Notes under the pieces: model-generated
Seen by the model: the letters and a program-made list of their open reading frames with translations, nothing else
The model's database searches: none
Told to the model about the DNA's origin: nothing
Part shown: positions 54,054 through 62,370 of the stretch, in pieces
Numbering within the stretch: the first letter of the stretch is position 1
Layout of the letters: each line of letters starts with the position of its first letter
Program-made: the position numbers and the translations under genes
Origin: DASQZT01 sp035638575
GTDB taxonomy: Bacteria > Acidobacteriota > Terriglobia > Bryobacterales > Bryobacteraceae
NCBI GenBank assembly: GCA_035638575.1
Contig: DASQZT010000095.1
Span: 1 to 64,000, forward strand
DNA: 64,000 bases
Reading direction: 5' to 3'

Positions 54054-54693
54054 TTTATGGCAGAAGCTGCATCGCAGCAAACGATACCGGGAATCGTTTC
54101 CGGCTGCTGTGGTGAAACGCATGTTACCGCTTCAGATTCGAGTTCTGCGAAAGCAGCGGGGCTGGTCACAGGCACAACTGGCCCACGAATCGCAACTGAC
54201 TCAGGGCGTGATCTCACGCGCGGAAGACCCAGACTATGGGAACTTAACCGTGAACACACTGGTTCGGATTGGGGCTGGTTTCGACTGCGCCTTTGTTGGT
54301 CGGTTTGTTCCATTCAGCGAACTTGCAAAATGGTATACCAGCGTAGCCGACGAAAAGGCTCTTGAGGTGCCCAGCTTCGCGGAGGATCAGGGATTCCCGA
54401 ATACACTACAGGTGCTCGCTGGAGCGAGCGTAGTAGACTCTTCACAATGGCCAACCCACTGGTCAACTGCAAATCTCTGGACAAACCGCGCCACCACTGG
54501 AAGATCATTGCAGGAACTGGCAGGGAAAAGACCAGTTAGCATCATTCAGGCAGAGGCTAAAGTGACCGTATTTGAGATACCCCGAAAAGGACCGCGCATC
54601 GCGATCCGAACCACGCCGCATCTGCCGCCACAGTATTTGCCGCCGGAAGCAGCAATGCCATACACACCACCGGAATTTGCCGACGCCCGATAG
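54037..54693 (+). CDS. Xre-family HTH protein, HigA-like antitoxin with a long C-terminal domain
   Basis: 218 residues from a GTG at 54037 with GGAGAGG nine bases upstream, inside the toxin end. The helix-turn-helix is at about 33-85 (LQIRVLRKQRGWSQAQLAHESQLTQGVISRAEDPDYGNLTVNTLVRIGAGFD). The C-terminal half (about 86-218) is longer than in typical HigA antitoxins and ends in a Pro-rich stretch (TPHLPPQYLPPEAAMPYTPPEF). Likely role: antitoxin and autorepressor acting at 53602-53646. The extra domain may serve toxin neutralisation or another partner. Confidence 0.82.
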   Translation: MNALSNLWQKLHRSKRYRESFPAAVVKRMLPLQIRVLRKQRGWSQAQLAHESQLTQGVISRAEDPDYGNLTVNTLVRIGAGFDCAFVGRFVPFSELAKWYTSVADEKALEVPSFAEDQGFPNTLQVLAGASVVDSSQWPTHWSTANLWTNRATTGRSLQELAGKRPVSIIQAEAKVTVFEIPRKGPRIAIRTTPHLPPQYLPPEAAMPYTPPEFADAR

Positions 54694-54704
54694 GAGCCAA
54701 TCAA

Positions 54705-55097
54705 ATGAACAACGAAGCCAAAATCCCGCAAGATCAATCAGGCGAAGGCACCGTAAACGAGAGAATGGTACACATTCCCTTTCCGGAGACGTTCACGTAT
54801 GCGAACTGCGCGGCGTTTGCTATTTCGCAGATGGAAATACGCCTCGGGTTCGCCGAGGCCATGCAAGACGGTAAAGCGGTGCCGAAAGTGGGAATCGTAT
54901 TACCACCGGAAGCCGCAGCGGTGATCGCAATAGTCTTGTTTCAGCAAGTCAGGACATACGAAGAGAACTTTGGCGAGATTCGTCACCCTCTCTGGAAGGC
55001 AATGAAAGCTGGACAGCCGCTCAGCATAAACCCAAAAGAAGGCACTATAGGCATTCCCCCCGAGGCTTCTCCTGCCGCAGAGCCGGAGGCGGAATAA
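54705..55097 (+). CDS. DUF3467-like small protein (element cargo)
   Basis: 130 residues from the ATG at 54705 with GGAG upstream. The central segment (VHIPFPETFTYANCAAFAISQMEIRLGFAE...VGIVLPPEAAAVIAIVLFQQVRTYEENFGEIRHPLW) has the YAN...F...V...P..A......L...Y...FG pattern of DUF3467, proteins of unknown function. Eleven bases after the antitoxin, probably the same transcript, so it may be a third component of the module or an unrelated passenger. Confidence 0.55.
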   Translation: MNNEAKIPQDQSGEGTVNERMVHIPFPETFTYANCAAFAISQMEIRLGFAEAMQDGKAVPKVGIVLPPEAAAVIAIVLFQQVRTYEENFGEIRHPLWKAMKAGQPLSINPKEGTIGIPPEASPAAEPEAE

Positions 55098-55175
55098 TAG
55101 CTAGCTTTACGCGGATTTAGCCCCAACACTCAGCAACGCACTTTTTAACGCACTACCCGCTAGTGCAATTTGCAA

Positions 55176-55200
55176 TCAACGCACCTTTCAGGCACTACCT
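55176..55200 (-). repeat. Right terminal inverted repeat (25 bp)
   Basis: Reads TCAACGCACCTTTCAGGC then ACTACCT on the plus strand, the reverse complement of the left end with two mismatches. Just inside it are two further AACGCAC motifs (55135-55141 and 55147-55153) and a CACTA/TAGTG mini-hairpin (55151-55165), possible transposase-binding subterminal sites. Confidence 0.88.
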
Positions 55201-55206
55201 CACTCT
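55201..55206. repeat. Target-site duplication, right copy (CACTCT)
   Basis: CACTCT immediately follows the right terminal repeat and repeats 52654-52659. Together the two copies place the insertion between the divergent sulfatase (52590) and glycosidase-like (55239) genes. Confidence 0.75.
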
Positions 55207-55238
55207 ACCACCGCTCCCAACGGAGCTATGGTGAATGT

Positions 55239-56486
55239 ATGAATCGGAAATGCGGACCGGTCGGCTTATGCCTCTGCCTGCTGCTGATCGCCGGTGACGG
55301 GTTCGGCAGGAGCAACTACCGCTTCGACGGCAAGATCTCCCGGAACGTGCTGGAGAATTACCTTTCCCGCTCGATCACCATGATGGAACTGGACCGGTCG
55401 CCCGGCACTCTGGACGACGAGATCCGCATGTTGCGCAACCTCGGCGCCAAGTTCGCCGGCCGGACGGTCTACCTCTGGGGCAACGAGGCGAGAATTGCCG
55501 ACCCCAAGTTTCTCGCCTGGGGCCGCGACCTGGCCCAACGCGTCCACAAGAACGATCCGGACGTGGTGTTGCAGGCCGCGGTATTCGAAATCGTGACCGA
55601 GAGCGTCGGCCAGGTCCCCGTTCCCGATTGGGTGTTCCAGGAGTTCGCGCAACCCCCGCAAACCCGCAACTTCGACTACTCGAAGATGCTGTTTCCGGAC
55701 AAGAAGTACGTGGACCACTGGAGGCGGGGATCGTCTGTGCCCGACATCTGCCAGGCCGAGACCAAGATGTGGTTCTTCTTCCTGGCCGCATCCTATATGT
55801 ATGCCGGCATCGAGGCCATCCATTTCGGGCAGCTCGACCTGATCGGCAAGAACGATCCGGAGTACCGGAATTGGGCGGACCTCCTGCAACGCGTGCGCGG
55901 CTATGCGGCCCGCAAGGCCCGCCGGCACTACCTGATCTGCGACGCGCACGTGCCCAAGGGAGGGCCGGTGGTGGACGGCAGGCTGCTGCTGGATTTCCAT
56001 TCGTTTCCGCTGCGTCCTGAAGAGGTGGCGGACTCTCCGCAGAAAGCCATCCTGGCGGTGGGCTACTCGGACGGAATCTACGGCCGGAGCAACGGAGGCG
56101 TGGCGCCCAGCGGCTGGAAATGCGAGCACCTTCCGTACCTGGTGGAGTTCGACAATTTCGGCGCCACCCGCGCGCCCGGCCAGGCCTCCCAGGCGCGCGG
56201 CGCCTCCATTTTCACCTGGGGCTACGACGAGATCACGTGGTTCGCTCAGCAGCCCGAGGCCTATCGAAACGAGTGGCTGCGCTACGCGTGGAACTGGCTA
56301 AAGGAAAACGACCGCAACGGCTTTCTGGAAATGCCCGGCTTCCGCATGCTGACGAACGGTCCCGCGAACCCGGCCGGGGGAAGAATCAACTACTACTACG
56401 CCAACACGAAAAGCCCGGCCTGCCAGCTGGGGTTCGGCCAGGAGGAGACCATCAAGGCAATCTGGCAGCAGGGCGGCCGAAAGTAA
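55239..56486 (+). CDS. Exported TIM-barrel glycosidase-like protein
   Basis: 415 residues from the ATG at 55239 with a signal peptide (GPVGLCLCLLLIAGDGFG). Barrel-like alternation is seen: GRTVYLWGNEARIADPKFLAWGRDLAQRVHKNDPDVVLQAAVFEIV, TKMWFFFLAASYMYAGIEAIHFGQLDLIG, RRHYLICDAHVPKGG, YLVEFDNFGATRAPG, IFTWGYDEITWF. Candidate catalytic acids lie in AVFEIV and EAIHFGQLD, but I do not recognise the family. Likely a glycoside hydrolase given its neighbours. The insertion now lies 38 bp upstream of the start, so its original promoter has been replaced or displaced by the element's right end. Confidence 0.7.
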   Translation: MNRKCGPVGLCLCLLLIAGDGFGRSNYRFDGKISRNVLENYLSRSITMMELDRSPGTLDDEIRMLRNLGAKFAGRTVYLWGNEARIADPKFLAWGRDLAQRVHKNDPDVVLQAAVFEIVTESVGQVPVPDWVFQEFAQPPQTRNFDYSKMLFPDKKYVDHWRRGSSVPDICQAETKMWFFFLAASYMYAGIEAIHFGQLDLIGKNDPEYRNWADLLQRVRGYAARKARRHYLICDAHVPKGGPVVDGRLLLDFHSFPLRPEEVADSPQKAILAVGYSDGIYGRSNGGVAPSGWKCEHLPYLVEFDNFGATRAPGQASQARGASIFTWGYDEITWFAQQPEAYRNEWLRYAWNWLKENDRNGFLEMPGFRMLTNGPANPAGGRINYYYANTKSPACQLGFGQEETIKAIWQQGGRK

Positions 56487-56522
56487 TTGTCGCCGAACAC
56501 AGCCTGAGACGAAGGAGCCCCC

Positions 56523-58637
56523 ATGCAACGTATCTCCATCTTTTCCCTGGCAGTGGTTGCAACGGCCCTGTCCCTCCAGCGGAGCGCGGCGCAGCCCGCC
56601 CCCTTTGCACTCTCCAATGCCAACGTCGATTTGGCCGTTGACGCCCAGGGGCGCCTCCTGCGTCTGGCCAACCCCCGTTCCGGCCACAGCTACCTGGCCT
56701 CGCCCGGCCACGTCCTCTGGAAGATGTACTACCGCACGTCGGACGCCCGCGAGCTGGAAATTCCCGCCGCGGCCCAAAAAGCCGAAGTGCGCCGCGAAGG
56801 CAATGCCCTGGTCATCGCTTACCCCGGACTGACCGGCGATGTCCCCCTGGCCGGCTCCTCGCGCCAGCTCAACGTCGCCTTCACCCTGCGCGCCGCGCTC
56901 GAAGACGACAGCATCGTCTGGACCGCCACCATCGACAATCGCGAAACCGAGCCCGGCCTGGAAATCAGCGAACTGTGGCTGCCCTGGATCGACGGTATCG
57001 GTAACCTCGGCAAGGGCCGCGAGGCCGACCTGCTCTACTGGCCCGAGGACGGCGGGCGCCGGATCGCCGACCCGTACTCCAAGCTCCTCGCCGCACGCGC
57101 CGCTCCCGGCGGCAGGGGCGGTGGAGGCGGCCGCGGCGCTCCGTCCTACCAGATCACCTATCCTTGGCCGGCCAGCATGCAGTGGTACGCTCTGGCCAAC
57201 GGCGAAGAGGGCATCTATGTCGCCAGCCATGACCAGAGCCTCATGACCACCACGCTCAACGTGATGGCGCAAGCCGGCGGCGGCCTCTCCGCTTCCATCG
57301 TGAAGTACCCCTTCGTCAAGACCGGCGAAACCTGGACCTCGCCGCCCACCGTCGTCCGCCTCTTCCGCGGCGATTGGCACGTGGCCGCGCGCGGCTACCG
57401 CGCCTGGGCGGACACGTGGATCCCTGAACCCGACCCGCCGAAGTGGCTGCGCCGCATCAACGGCTGGATCATCCCCAATCTCAAAGCCCAGAACGGCAGC
57501 CGCTACTCCGGCGTCTATGCCGACCTGCCCCGCTACTTCCGCGATGCCCACGCCGTTGGCATCGACATGGTCAGCATCTACGGCTGGGAGAAGCAGGGCT
57601 TCGACAACTGGTATCCGGAATACGATCCCGACCCCGGCATGGGCGGCGAAGCCGGCCTCGTGGCCGCCATTGCCGGGATCCAGCGCGGCGGCGGCCGGGT
57701 CAACCTCTACTCGCAGGGCCAGTTGATCGACCCCGGCACGGAATATTACCGCCGCATCGGCTACCGCCAGACCGCCAAGGATATCTGGGGCGGCGAATAC
57801 CGCGAAACCTACGGCGGCGCGGGCAGCGGAACGCTGCTCAATATCATGCGAAGCAAGCTGTTCGGCGTGGCCTGCCCGCTGGCGGCGGGATGGTACGAGC
57901 AGTTGGCCTCGCAGTTCGAAATGGCGCGGAAGTACGGCGTCAACGGCCTGATGTACGACCAGATCGGCGGACGCCCTCCCTATATCTGCTTCGACAAGGA
58001 CCACCCGCACGCCAAGCCCTCGCTCGCCGCCGGCCCCGGCAAACTCCGGAATATGCGCCGCCTGCGCGAGTTGATCAAAGCGCGCGATCCGGACTTCGCC
58101 TTCCTGATGGAACTGAACGTGGACATCTACTCCGCTTTCGGCGACATCACGCAGCCCGTGGCCTACGGCTTCACTCCGGTGCCCGAGTCGTTCGGCGAGA
58201 TGTTCAAATACACCTTTCCCGACCGCATCATCACCAACCGCACCGGTGGGGACCGCAAGGCATGTTTCGGCCACGGCTTCTCCTTGCAGTGGCGGGTGGA
58301 CGGCATGATGCGCGACACCACCGACCCCGTCATGGCGCCCTACCTCGCCCGTCTCAACCAACTGAGGACCCAGTTCGCCGACCTGCTGCTGGAAGGCCGC
58401 TTCGTGGACGACGAGGGATTCTCGAGCGACAACGCCAATGTCTCCGCCCACGCCTACCTGGCGGGAAATCGCATGGCGGTGACCCTGTGGAACCCCACCG
58501 CGACGCCGCAAAAGCCGGGTATCGCAGCCCCGGGCTACAGGCTCGAATCGGCCAACTGGCAGGACGCCGCGTGGACCGGCGCCGGCCACGAGATCCAGCC
58601 AGGCGATGTCGCCGTCATGGTGTTCCGGAAGCAGTGA
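56523..58637 (+). CDS. Exported glycosidase-like protein, DUF6259-type TIM barrel
   Basis: 704 residues, signal peptide (ISIFSLAVVATALSLQRSAAQ), AAGGAG five bases before the ATG. An N-terminal beta-sandwich (about 25-230: FALSNANVDLAVDAQGRLLRLANPRSG) precedes a Gly-rich linker (about 195-210), then a TIM barrel (about 300-620: RINGWIIPNLKAQNGSRYSGVYADLPRYFRDAHAVGIDMVSIYGWEKQGFDNWYPEYDPDP; YGVNGLMYDQIGG; FAFLMELNVDIYSAFGD) and a short beta domain. This layout fits DUF6259 proteins, which are putative glycoside hydrolases. Probably co-transcribed with 55239-56486 (gap 36 bp). Confidence 0.78.
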   Translation: MQRISIFSLAVVATALSLQRSAAQPAPFALSNANVDLAVDAQGRLLRLANPRSGHSYLASPGHVLWKMYYRTSDARELEIPAAAQKAEVRREGNALVIAYPGLTGDVPLAGSSRQLNVAFTLRAALEDDSIVWTATIDNRETEPGLEISELWLPWIDGIGNLGKGREADLLYWPEDGGRRIADPYSKLLAARAAPGGRGGGGGRGAPSYQITYPWPASMQWYALANGEEGIYVASHDQSLMTTTLNVMAQAGGGLSASIVKYPFVKTGETWTSPPTVVRLFRGDWHVAARGYRAWADTWIPEPDPPKWLRRINGWIIPNLKAQNGSRYSGVYADLPRYFRDAHAVGIDMVSIYGWEKQGFDNWYPEYDPDPGMGGEAGLVAAIAGIQRGGGRVNLYSQGQLIDPGTEYYRRIGYRQTAKDIWGGEYRETYGGAGSGTLLNIMRSKLFGVACPLAAGWYEQLASQFEMARKYGVNGLMYDQIGGRPPYICFDKDHPHAKPSLAAGPGKLRNMRRLRELIKARDPDFAFLMELNVDIYSAFGDITQPVAYGFTPVPESFGEMFKYTFPDRIITNRTGGDRKACFGHGFSLQWRVDGMMRDTTDPVMAPYLARLNQLRTQFADLLLEGRFVDDEGFSSDNANVSAHAYLAGNRMAVTLWNPTATPQKPGIAAPGYRLESANWQDAAWTGAGHEIQPGDVAVMVFRKQ

Positions 58638-58859
58638 GCGCGGGCGCCGCTGCCACCCGGAAGCGGCTAACCTCCCGCGTAGCTACCGATACGAACGCAG
58701 GCGAATGCAATCCTCTTGTTTTCGGCCAGTTAGTGGGGCGTTAGCAATCCGGCCTAACGTTGTTACCGGGGGTTTCCGGTGATACAGTTTGGCCTATCGA
58801 AATGCTTTTGGCCTTGGCTCCGCCTGCGCGTGGCGGATCCAAAGCCGTGTGAGGGCCAT

Positions 58860-58883
58860 TCCGGACGGCTCCGGCTGTCCGGA
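58860..58883 (+). promoter_or_regulatory. Inverted repeat upstream of the TonB receptor
   Basis: TCCGGAC (58860-58866) and GTCCGGA (58877-58883) are perfect inverted copies 20 bp before the receptor start. A second 6-bp pair CGTTAG/CTAACG is at 58739-58759. Either could be an operator or a leader hairpin; nothing else is recognisable in the 265-bp gap. Confidence 0.3.
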
Positions 58884-58902
58884 CAAGAGGAGAAGACTCG
58901 GT

Positions 58903-61900
58903 ATGTCTCGCAAAATGATGTTTTTCATCGCCACGCTGCTCCTGGCTGCGAATGGCGTTGTCTGCCTTGCCCAAGTCGAGCAGGGAGCGATTTCCGGAGT
59001 CGTCCTGGATCCAACGGGAGCGTTGATCCCCAACGCAAAGGTTACTGCGACGAACGAAGCAACCGGGGTTGTCGCCATAGCGGAGACCACCGGCGACGGA
59101 TACTACAAGATTCCCTACCTGCTGGCGGGAAAATATACGGTGGTCGTGCAAAAGGACGGTTTTGCGTTGAACAAGGTGACGGATGTGCCGGTGCTCGTCG
59201 GCCAGACCGCAACCATCGACGTAACCCTGAAGCCGGGCAGCACGCACGATGAGGTTACGGTTACGTCGAACGCAGTGCTGATCGATCAGGTCAGCTCCTC
59301 GCTGGGCTACGTCGCCGGTTCGGTCCAGGTCCTGGAACTGCCCACCAACCGGAGCCCTTACTCTCTGGCCATTCTTTCGCCCGGTGTGATCAATACCGGC
59401 AACACCGGAACGGGATATATCGTCAACGGAGGCCGGTCCAATACGACCTCCATTCTGCTCGACGGACAGGACACGCGGAACAACTCGACCCTCGACAATG
59501 CCTACACCCCTCCGCAGGAGACCGTGCAGGAAGTGCGGTTCGTCACCAACAGTTTTTCGGCTGAATACGGCCGTTCGAATGGCGGCGTCCTCGTCGCGGC
59601 CGGCAAGAGCGGCAGCAACCTGGTGCACGGCAGCGCTTACGACTACTTCAAGAACGACGACCTGAATGCCAACAGTTGGAGCAACAACAAGAACAACGTA
59701 ATCCGCGGACGGCAGCGGCACAACGAATACGGGTTCAGCATATCCGGTCCGGTGTACATCCCCAAGGTTTACAACGGGAAGAACAAGACATTCTTTTTCT
59801 TCAACTTTGAACAGATCAACGATCACGGGGTGGTCACTCCGACGGCCAGCATACCGACCGACCTGCAGAAGAGCGGCAACTTCTCGCAAACGTTTACCAG
59901 CTCCGGAGCGCTGATCCAGATCTACGATCCGGCGACTACCGTGGCGGATCCCACCCGGTCGAGCGGCTATTCGCGCTCCGTCTTCCCGGGGAACCTTATC
60001 CCGGCTTCCCGCATCAATTCCCTCACCCAGGGCATCATCGGCTACTATCCCGAACCGACGCTGCCGCTTTCCCCCACCCTGGGCGTCAACTGGTCGGCAA
60101 ACTTCCCCCTGATCACCCATCAGAACAAGTATTTCACTCGCGCGGACCAGAACTTCGGCCAGAAGAACCGGCTGTTCTTCCGGTTTGGCTACCAGGTTTC
60201 GCCGCAGACCAGCCCGTACTCGAATATCGCCTTCCCCGGAGAAGGAACCAACGGTGGTGGAACCCAGAAGACGACCGCCTATTCCTACGCGCTCAGCGAC
60301 ACCGAAACGTTTTCACCGACCCTGATGGGCGAGTTCCGCTTCGGTTATACGCGGCCGCTCATCCAGTTGACTCCGCTCAGCGTCGGCTTCGACATCACCA
60401 AACTGGGGCTGCCCCAGTATCTCAAGAACGCCGCCGCCGATGCTCTCTTCCCGGAGATCGACATCACCGACTTTACAGGCCTGGGACCGCAACGCGCCTC
60501 GCACGACATCGACGCCGAGAACACCCCCGAAGTGCAGGCGCACTTTACGTGGCTGAAGGGCGCGCACGCGCTGAAGACCGGATACGACATGCTCTTCTGC
60601 TATTTCAATACGTTCCGTCCGGATTACCCGTCGGGCGACTTCGGGTTCACCCGCGCGTACACTCAGGGACCCGACCCGGGCACCGCATCCGCCACCGGCG
60701 GCTACGGCCTGGCCACGGCTCTGCTGGGTGCGCCCACCGGGGGCAGCTTTACCATCGGGCCGTCGCTCGCGCTGTTGCAGAAGAGCTACAACTGGTATCT
60801 GCAGGACGATTGGAAGATCGGCCGCAATCTCACCTTGAACCTGGGCGTCCGATGGGAATACCAGACACCGTGGACGGAGCGCTACAACCATCTCGCCTAC
60901 TTCGATCCGAGCGGTACGGATCCCATCACCGGACTGAAGGGCGTGCTGACCTTCACCACCGGTTCGCACCGGTATCCCAGCAACACCGATAAGAAGAACT
61001 GGGCGCCTCGAGCCGGCCTGGCGTGGACCTTCATGCCCAACACGGTCTTCCGCGCCGGATACGGCATCTTCTACGCTCCGGGCAGCGGCGGCATCGGCTC
61101 GAGCCCGGGAGATTTGGGCAGCGGTTCGGAAACCAGCACGTCGGTATACTTCGGCCAGGCGGTCGCCGCGCCCAATACCCCGATTCCCGGGGCCTCGCTG
61201 GCCAATCCCTTCGTCACCGGCCTGTTGCCGTTCCCCAATTCTCTGATCGGCAACGGCATCACCGCGATCTTCCCGCAGTGGCTGACCCCCATGAATCAGA
61301 TGTGGAACGCCAACATCCAGCGTAGTGTCGGGAAGGACCTCATCATCGAGGCCGCCTACATCGGCAGCCGCGGCGAACACCTCTGGAACAACTACACCGA
61401 CAACGCCACGTTCCCGCAGTACCTGTCGATGGGATCGGCGCTCAATAACCTGGTCCCCAATCCCTTCTACGGCAAGATCGCGTCCGGCAGTTTGAGCGCG
61501 GCAACCGTGAGGCAGGGAACGCTGTTGGTGCCCTATCCCCAGTACACCGGAGTCAGCATGCTGCGCGGCGCGGTGGGCGATTCGGTCTACCACGGTTTCA
61601 CGCTGAGGGCCGAGAGGTCGTTCACCCACGGCCTGATGTTCCAGGCCTCGTACACGGCCGCCAAGCTGATCGACGACGTGAATGAGCGGTTCGTCGGCGG
61701 CGCCAACTACGACGACCCCTACAACCTCAGGCAGTCGAGGGCCATCTCCGCCGCCGACATTTCCCAGCGCTTCGTCGCCAACTACGTCTATGTGTTGCCC
61801 TTCGGCCACGGCAAACAGTTCTTTTCCCACGGAATCGGGAGCTACATCCTGGGCAACTGGCAGACCACCGGCATCCTCACGTTCCAAACCGGCATTCCAA

Positions 61901-62295
61901 TCTCCATCACCGGAGCGTGCTCCTTCTCGGGCACGTCCGGCCTCGGCTGCACGGCAAACAAGTTGAAGGACGGGAACCTCTCCGGCGGCGGGACCATGGC
62001 CGAGTGGTTCGACACCACCGCGTTCACCAGTGCCGCGCCGTACACGTTCGGGAACGTTTCCCGCACCGAACCGGACCTGCGCAATCCCGGGACGATCGCT
62101 TGGGATTCCGGCATGAGCCGGTGGCAGCCCATCAAGGAGCGCATGCGGCTGCAGTTCCGCGCCGACCTGTACAACATCATGAACCACCCGAACCTGGGTT
62201 CGCCCAGCGCCAGCATTACGTCTTCGACTTTCGGGCAGATCACATCGAAAAGCGGCAACCGGACCGTTACCCTGGCTTTGCGGCTCGAATTCTAG
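58903..62295 (+). CDS. Large TonB-dependent receptor with carboxypeptidase-regulatory-like domain
   Basis: 1130 residues from the ATG at 58903 (frame open from 58789). Signal peptide MSRKMMFFIATLLLAANGVVCLA, CarboxypepD_reg-like domain (about 28-105: GAISGVVLDPTGALIPNAKVTATNEATG), plug (about 115-240: LELPTNRSPYSLAILSPGV...VNGGRSNTTSILLDGQDTRNN), outer-membrane barrel with terminal aromatic LALRLEF. Expected role: uptake of an oligosaccharide released by the adjacent sulfatase and glycosidase-like enzymes. Followed by a strong intrinsic terminator. Confidence 0.92.
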   Translation: MSRKMMFFIATLLLAANGVVCLAQVEQGAISGVVLDPTGALIPNAKVTATNEATGVVAIAETTGDGYYKIPYLLAGKYTVVVQKDGFALNKVTDVPVLVGQTATIDVTLKPGSTHDEVTVTSNAVLIDQVSSSLGYVAGSVQVLELPTNRSPYSLAILSPGVINTGNTGTGYIVNGGRSNTTSILLDGQDTRNNSTLDNAYTPPQETVQEVRFVTNSFSAEYGRSNGGVLVAAGKSGSNLVHGSAYDYFKNDDLNANSWSNNKNNVIRGRQRHNEYGFSISGPVYIPKVYNGKNKTFFFFNFEQINDHGVVTPTASIPTDLQKSGNFSQTFTSSGALIQIYDPATTVADPTRSSGYSRSVFPGNLIPASRINSLTQGIIGYYPEPTLPLSPTLGVNWSANFPLITHQNKYFTRADQNFGQKNRLFFRFGYQVSPQTSPYSNIAFPGEGTNGGGTQKTTAYSYALSDTETFSPTLMGEFRFGYTRPLIQLTPLSVGFDITKLGLPQYLKNAAADALFPEIDITDFTGLGPQRASHDIDAENTPEVQAHFTWLKGAHALKTGYDMLFCYFNTFRPDYPSGDFGFTRAYTQGPDPGTASATGGYGLATALLGAPTGGSFTIGPSLALLQKSYNWYLQDDWKIGRNLTLNLGVRWEYQTPWTERYNHLAYFDPSGTDPITGLKGVLTFTTGSHRYPSNTDKKNWAPRAGLAWTFMPNTVFRAGYGIFYAPGSGGIGSSPGDLGSGSETSTSVYFGQAVAAPNTPIPGASLANPFVTGLLPFPNSLIGNGITAIFPQWLTPMNQMWNANIQRSVGKDLIIEAAYIGSRGEHLWNNYTDNATFPQYLSMGSALNNLVPNPFYGKIASGSLSAATVRQGTLLVPYPQYTGVSMLRGAVGDSVYHGFTLRAERSFTHGLMFQASYTAAKLIDDVNERFVGGANYDDPYNLRQSRAISAADISQRFVANYVYVLPFGHGKQFFSHGIGSYILGNWQTTGILTFQTGIPISITGACSFSGTSGLGCTANKLKDGNLSGGGTMAEWFDTTAFTSAAPYTFGNVSRTEPDLRNPGTIAWDSGMSRWQPIKERMRLQFRADLYNIMNHPNLGSPSASITSSTFGQITSKSGNRTVTLALRLEF

Positions 62296-62313
62296 ACCGT
62301 CAAAGTCCGACTG

Positions 62314-62353
62314 GGGCAGGCGGAGATCCGTCTCCGGCTGCCCTGTTTTCTTT
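62314..62353 (+). terminator. Rho-independent terminator after the TonB receptor
   Basis: GGGCAG-G-CGGAGA (62314-62326), loop TCCG, then TCTCCG-G-CTGCCC (62331-62343): 12 base pairs around one G-G mismatch, followed by TGTTTTCTTT. It is the clearest intrinsic terminator in the window. It also lies just upstream of the beta-helix gene, leaving 17 bp for that gene's ribosome-binding region, so that gene may depend on read-through. Confidence 0.88.
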
Positions 62354-62370
62354 GCGGGAAGGCAAACACC

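Larger units (their letters stand above)
52660..55200. mobile_element. Transposase-less 2,541-bp element with TIRs and 6-bp duplication
   Basis: Bounded by 25-bp inverted repeats and flanked by CACTCT on both sides. It is visibly richer in A+T than its neighbours. Contents: 490 bp without a clear gene, a small exported protein (53176-53559), a HigB/HigA-like pair (53673-54693) with its own promoter/operator, a DUF3467-like protein (54705-55097) and a right end with three AACGCAC motifs (55135, 55147, 55178). No transposase, integrase or resolvase reading frame is present on either strand. It therefore looks like a cargo-bearing, non-autonomous element mobilised in trans, or a derivative that has lost its transposase. 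It sits between divergent glycan-degradation genes. Confidence 0.8.
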
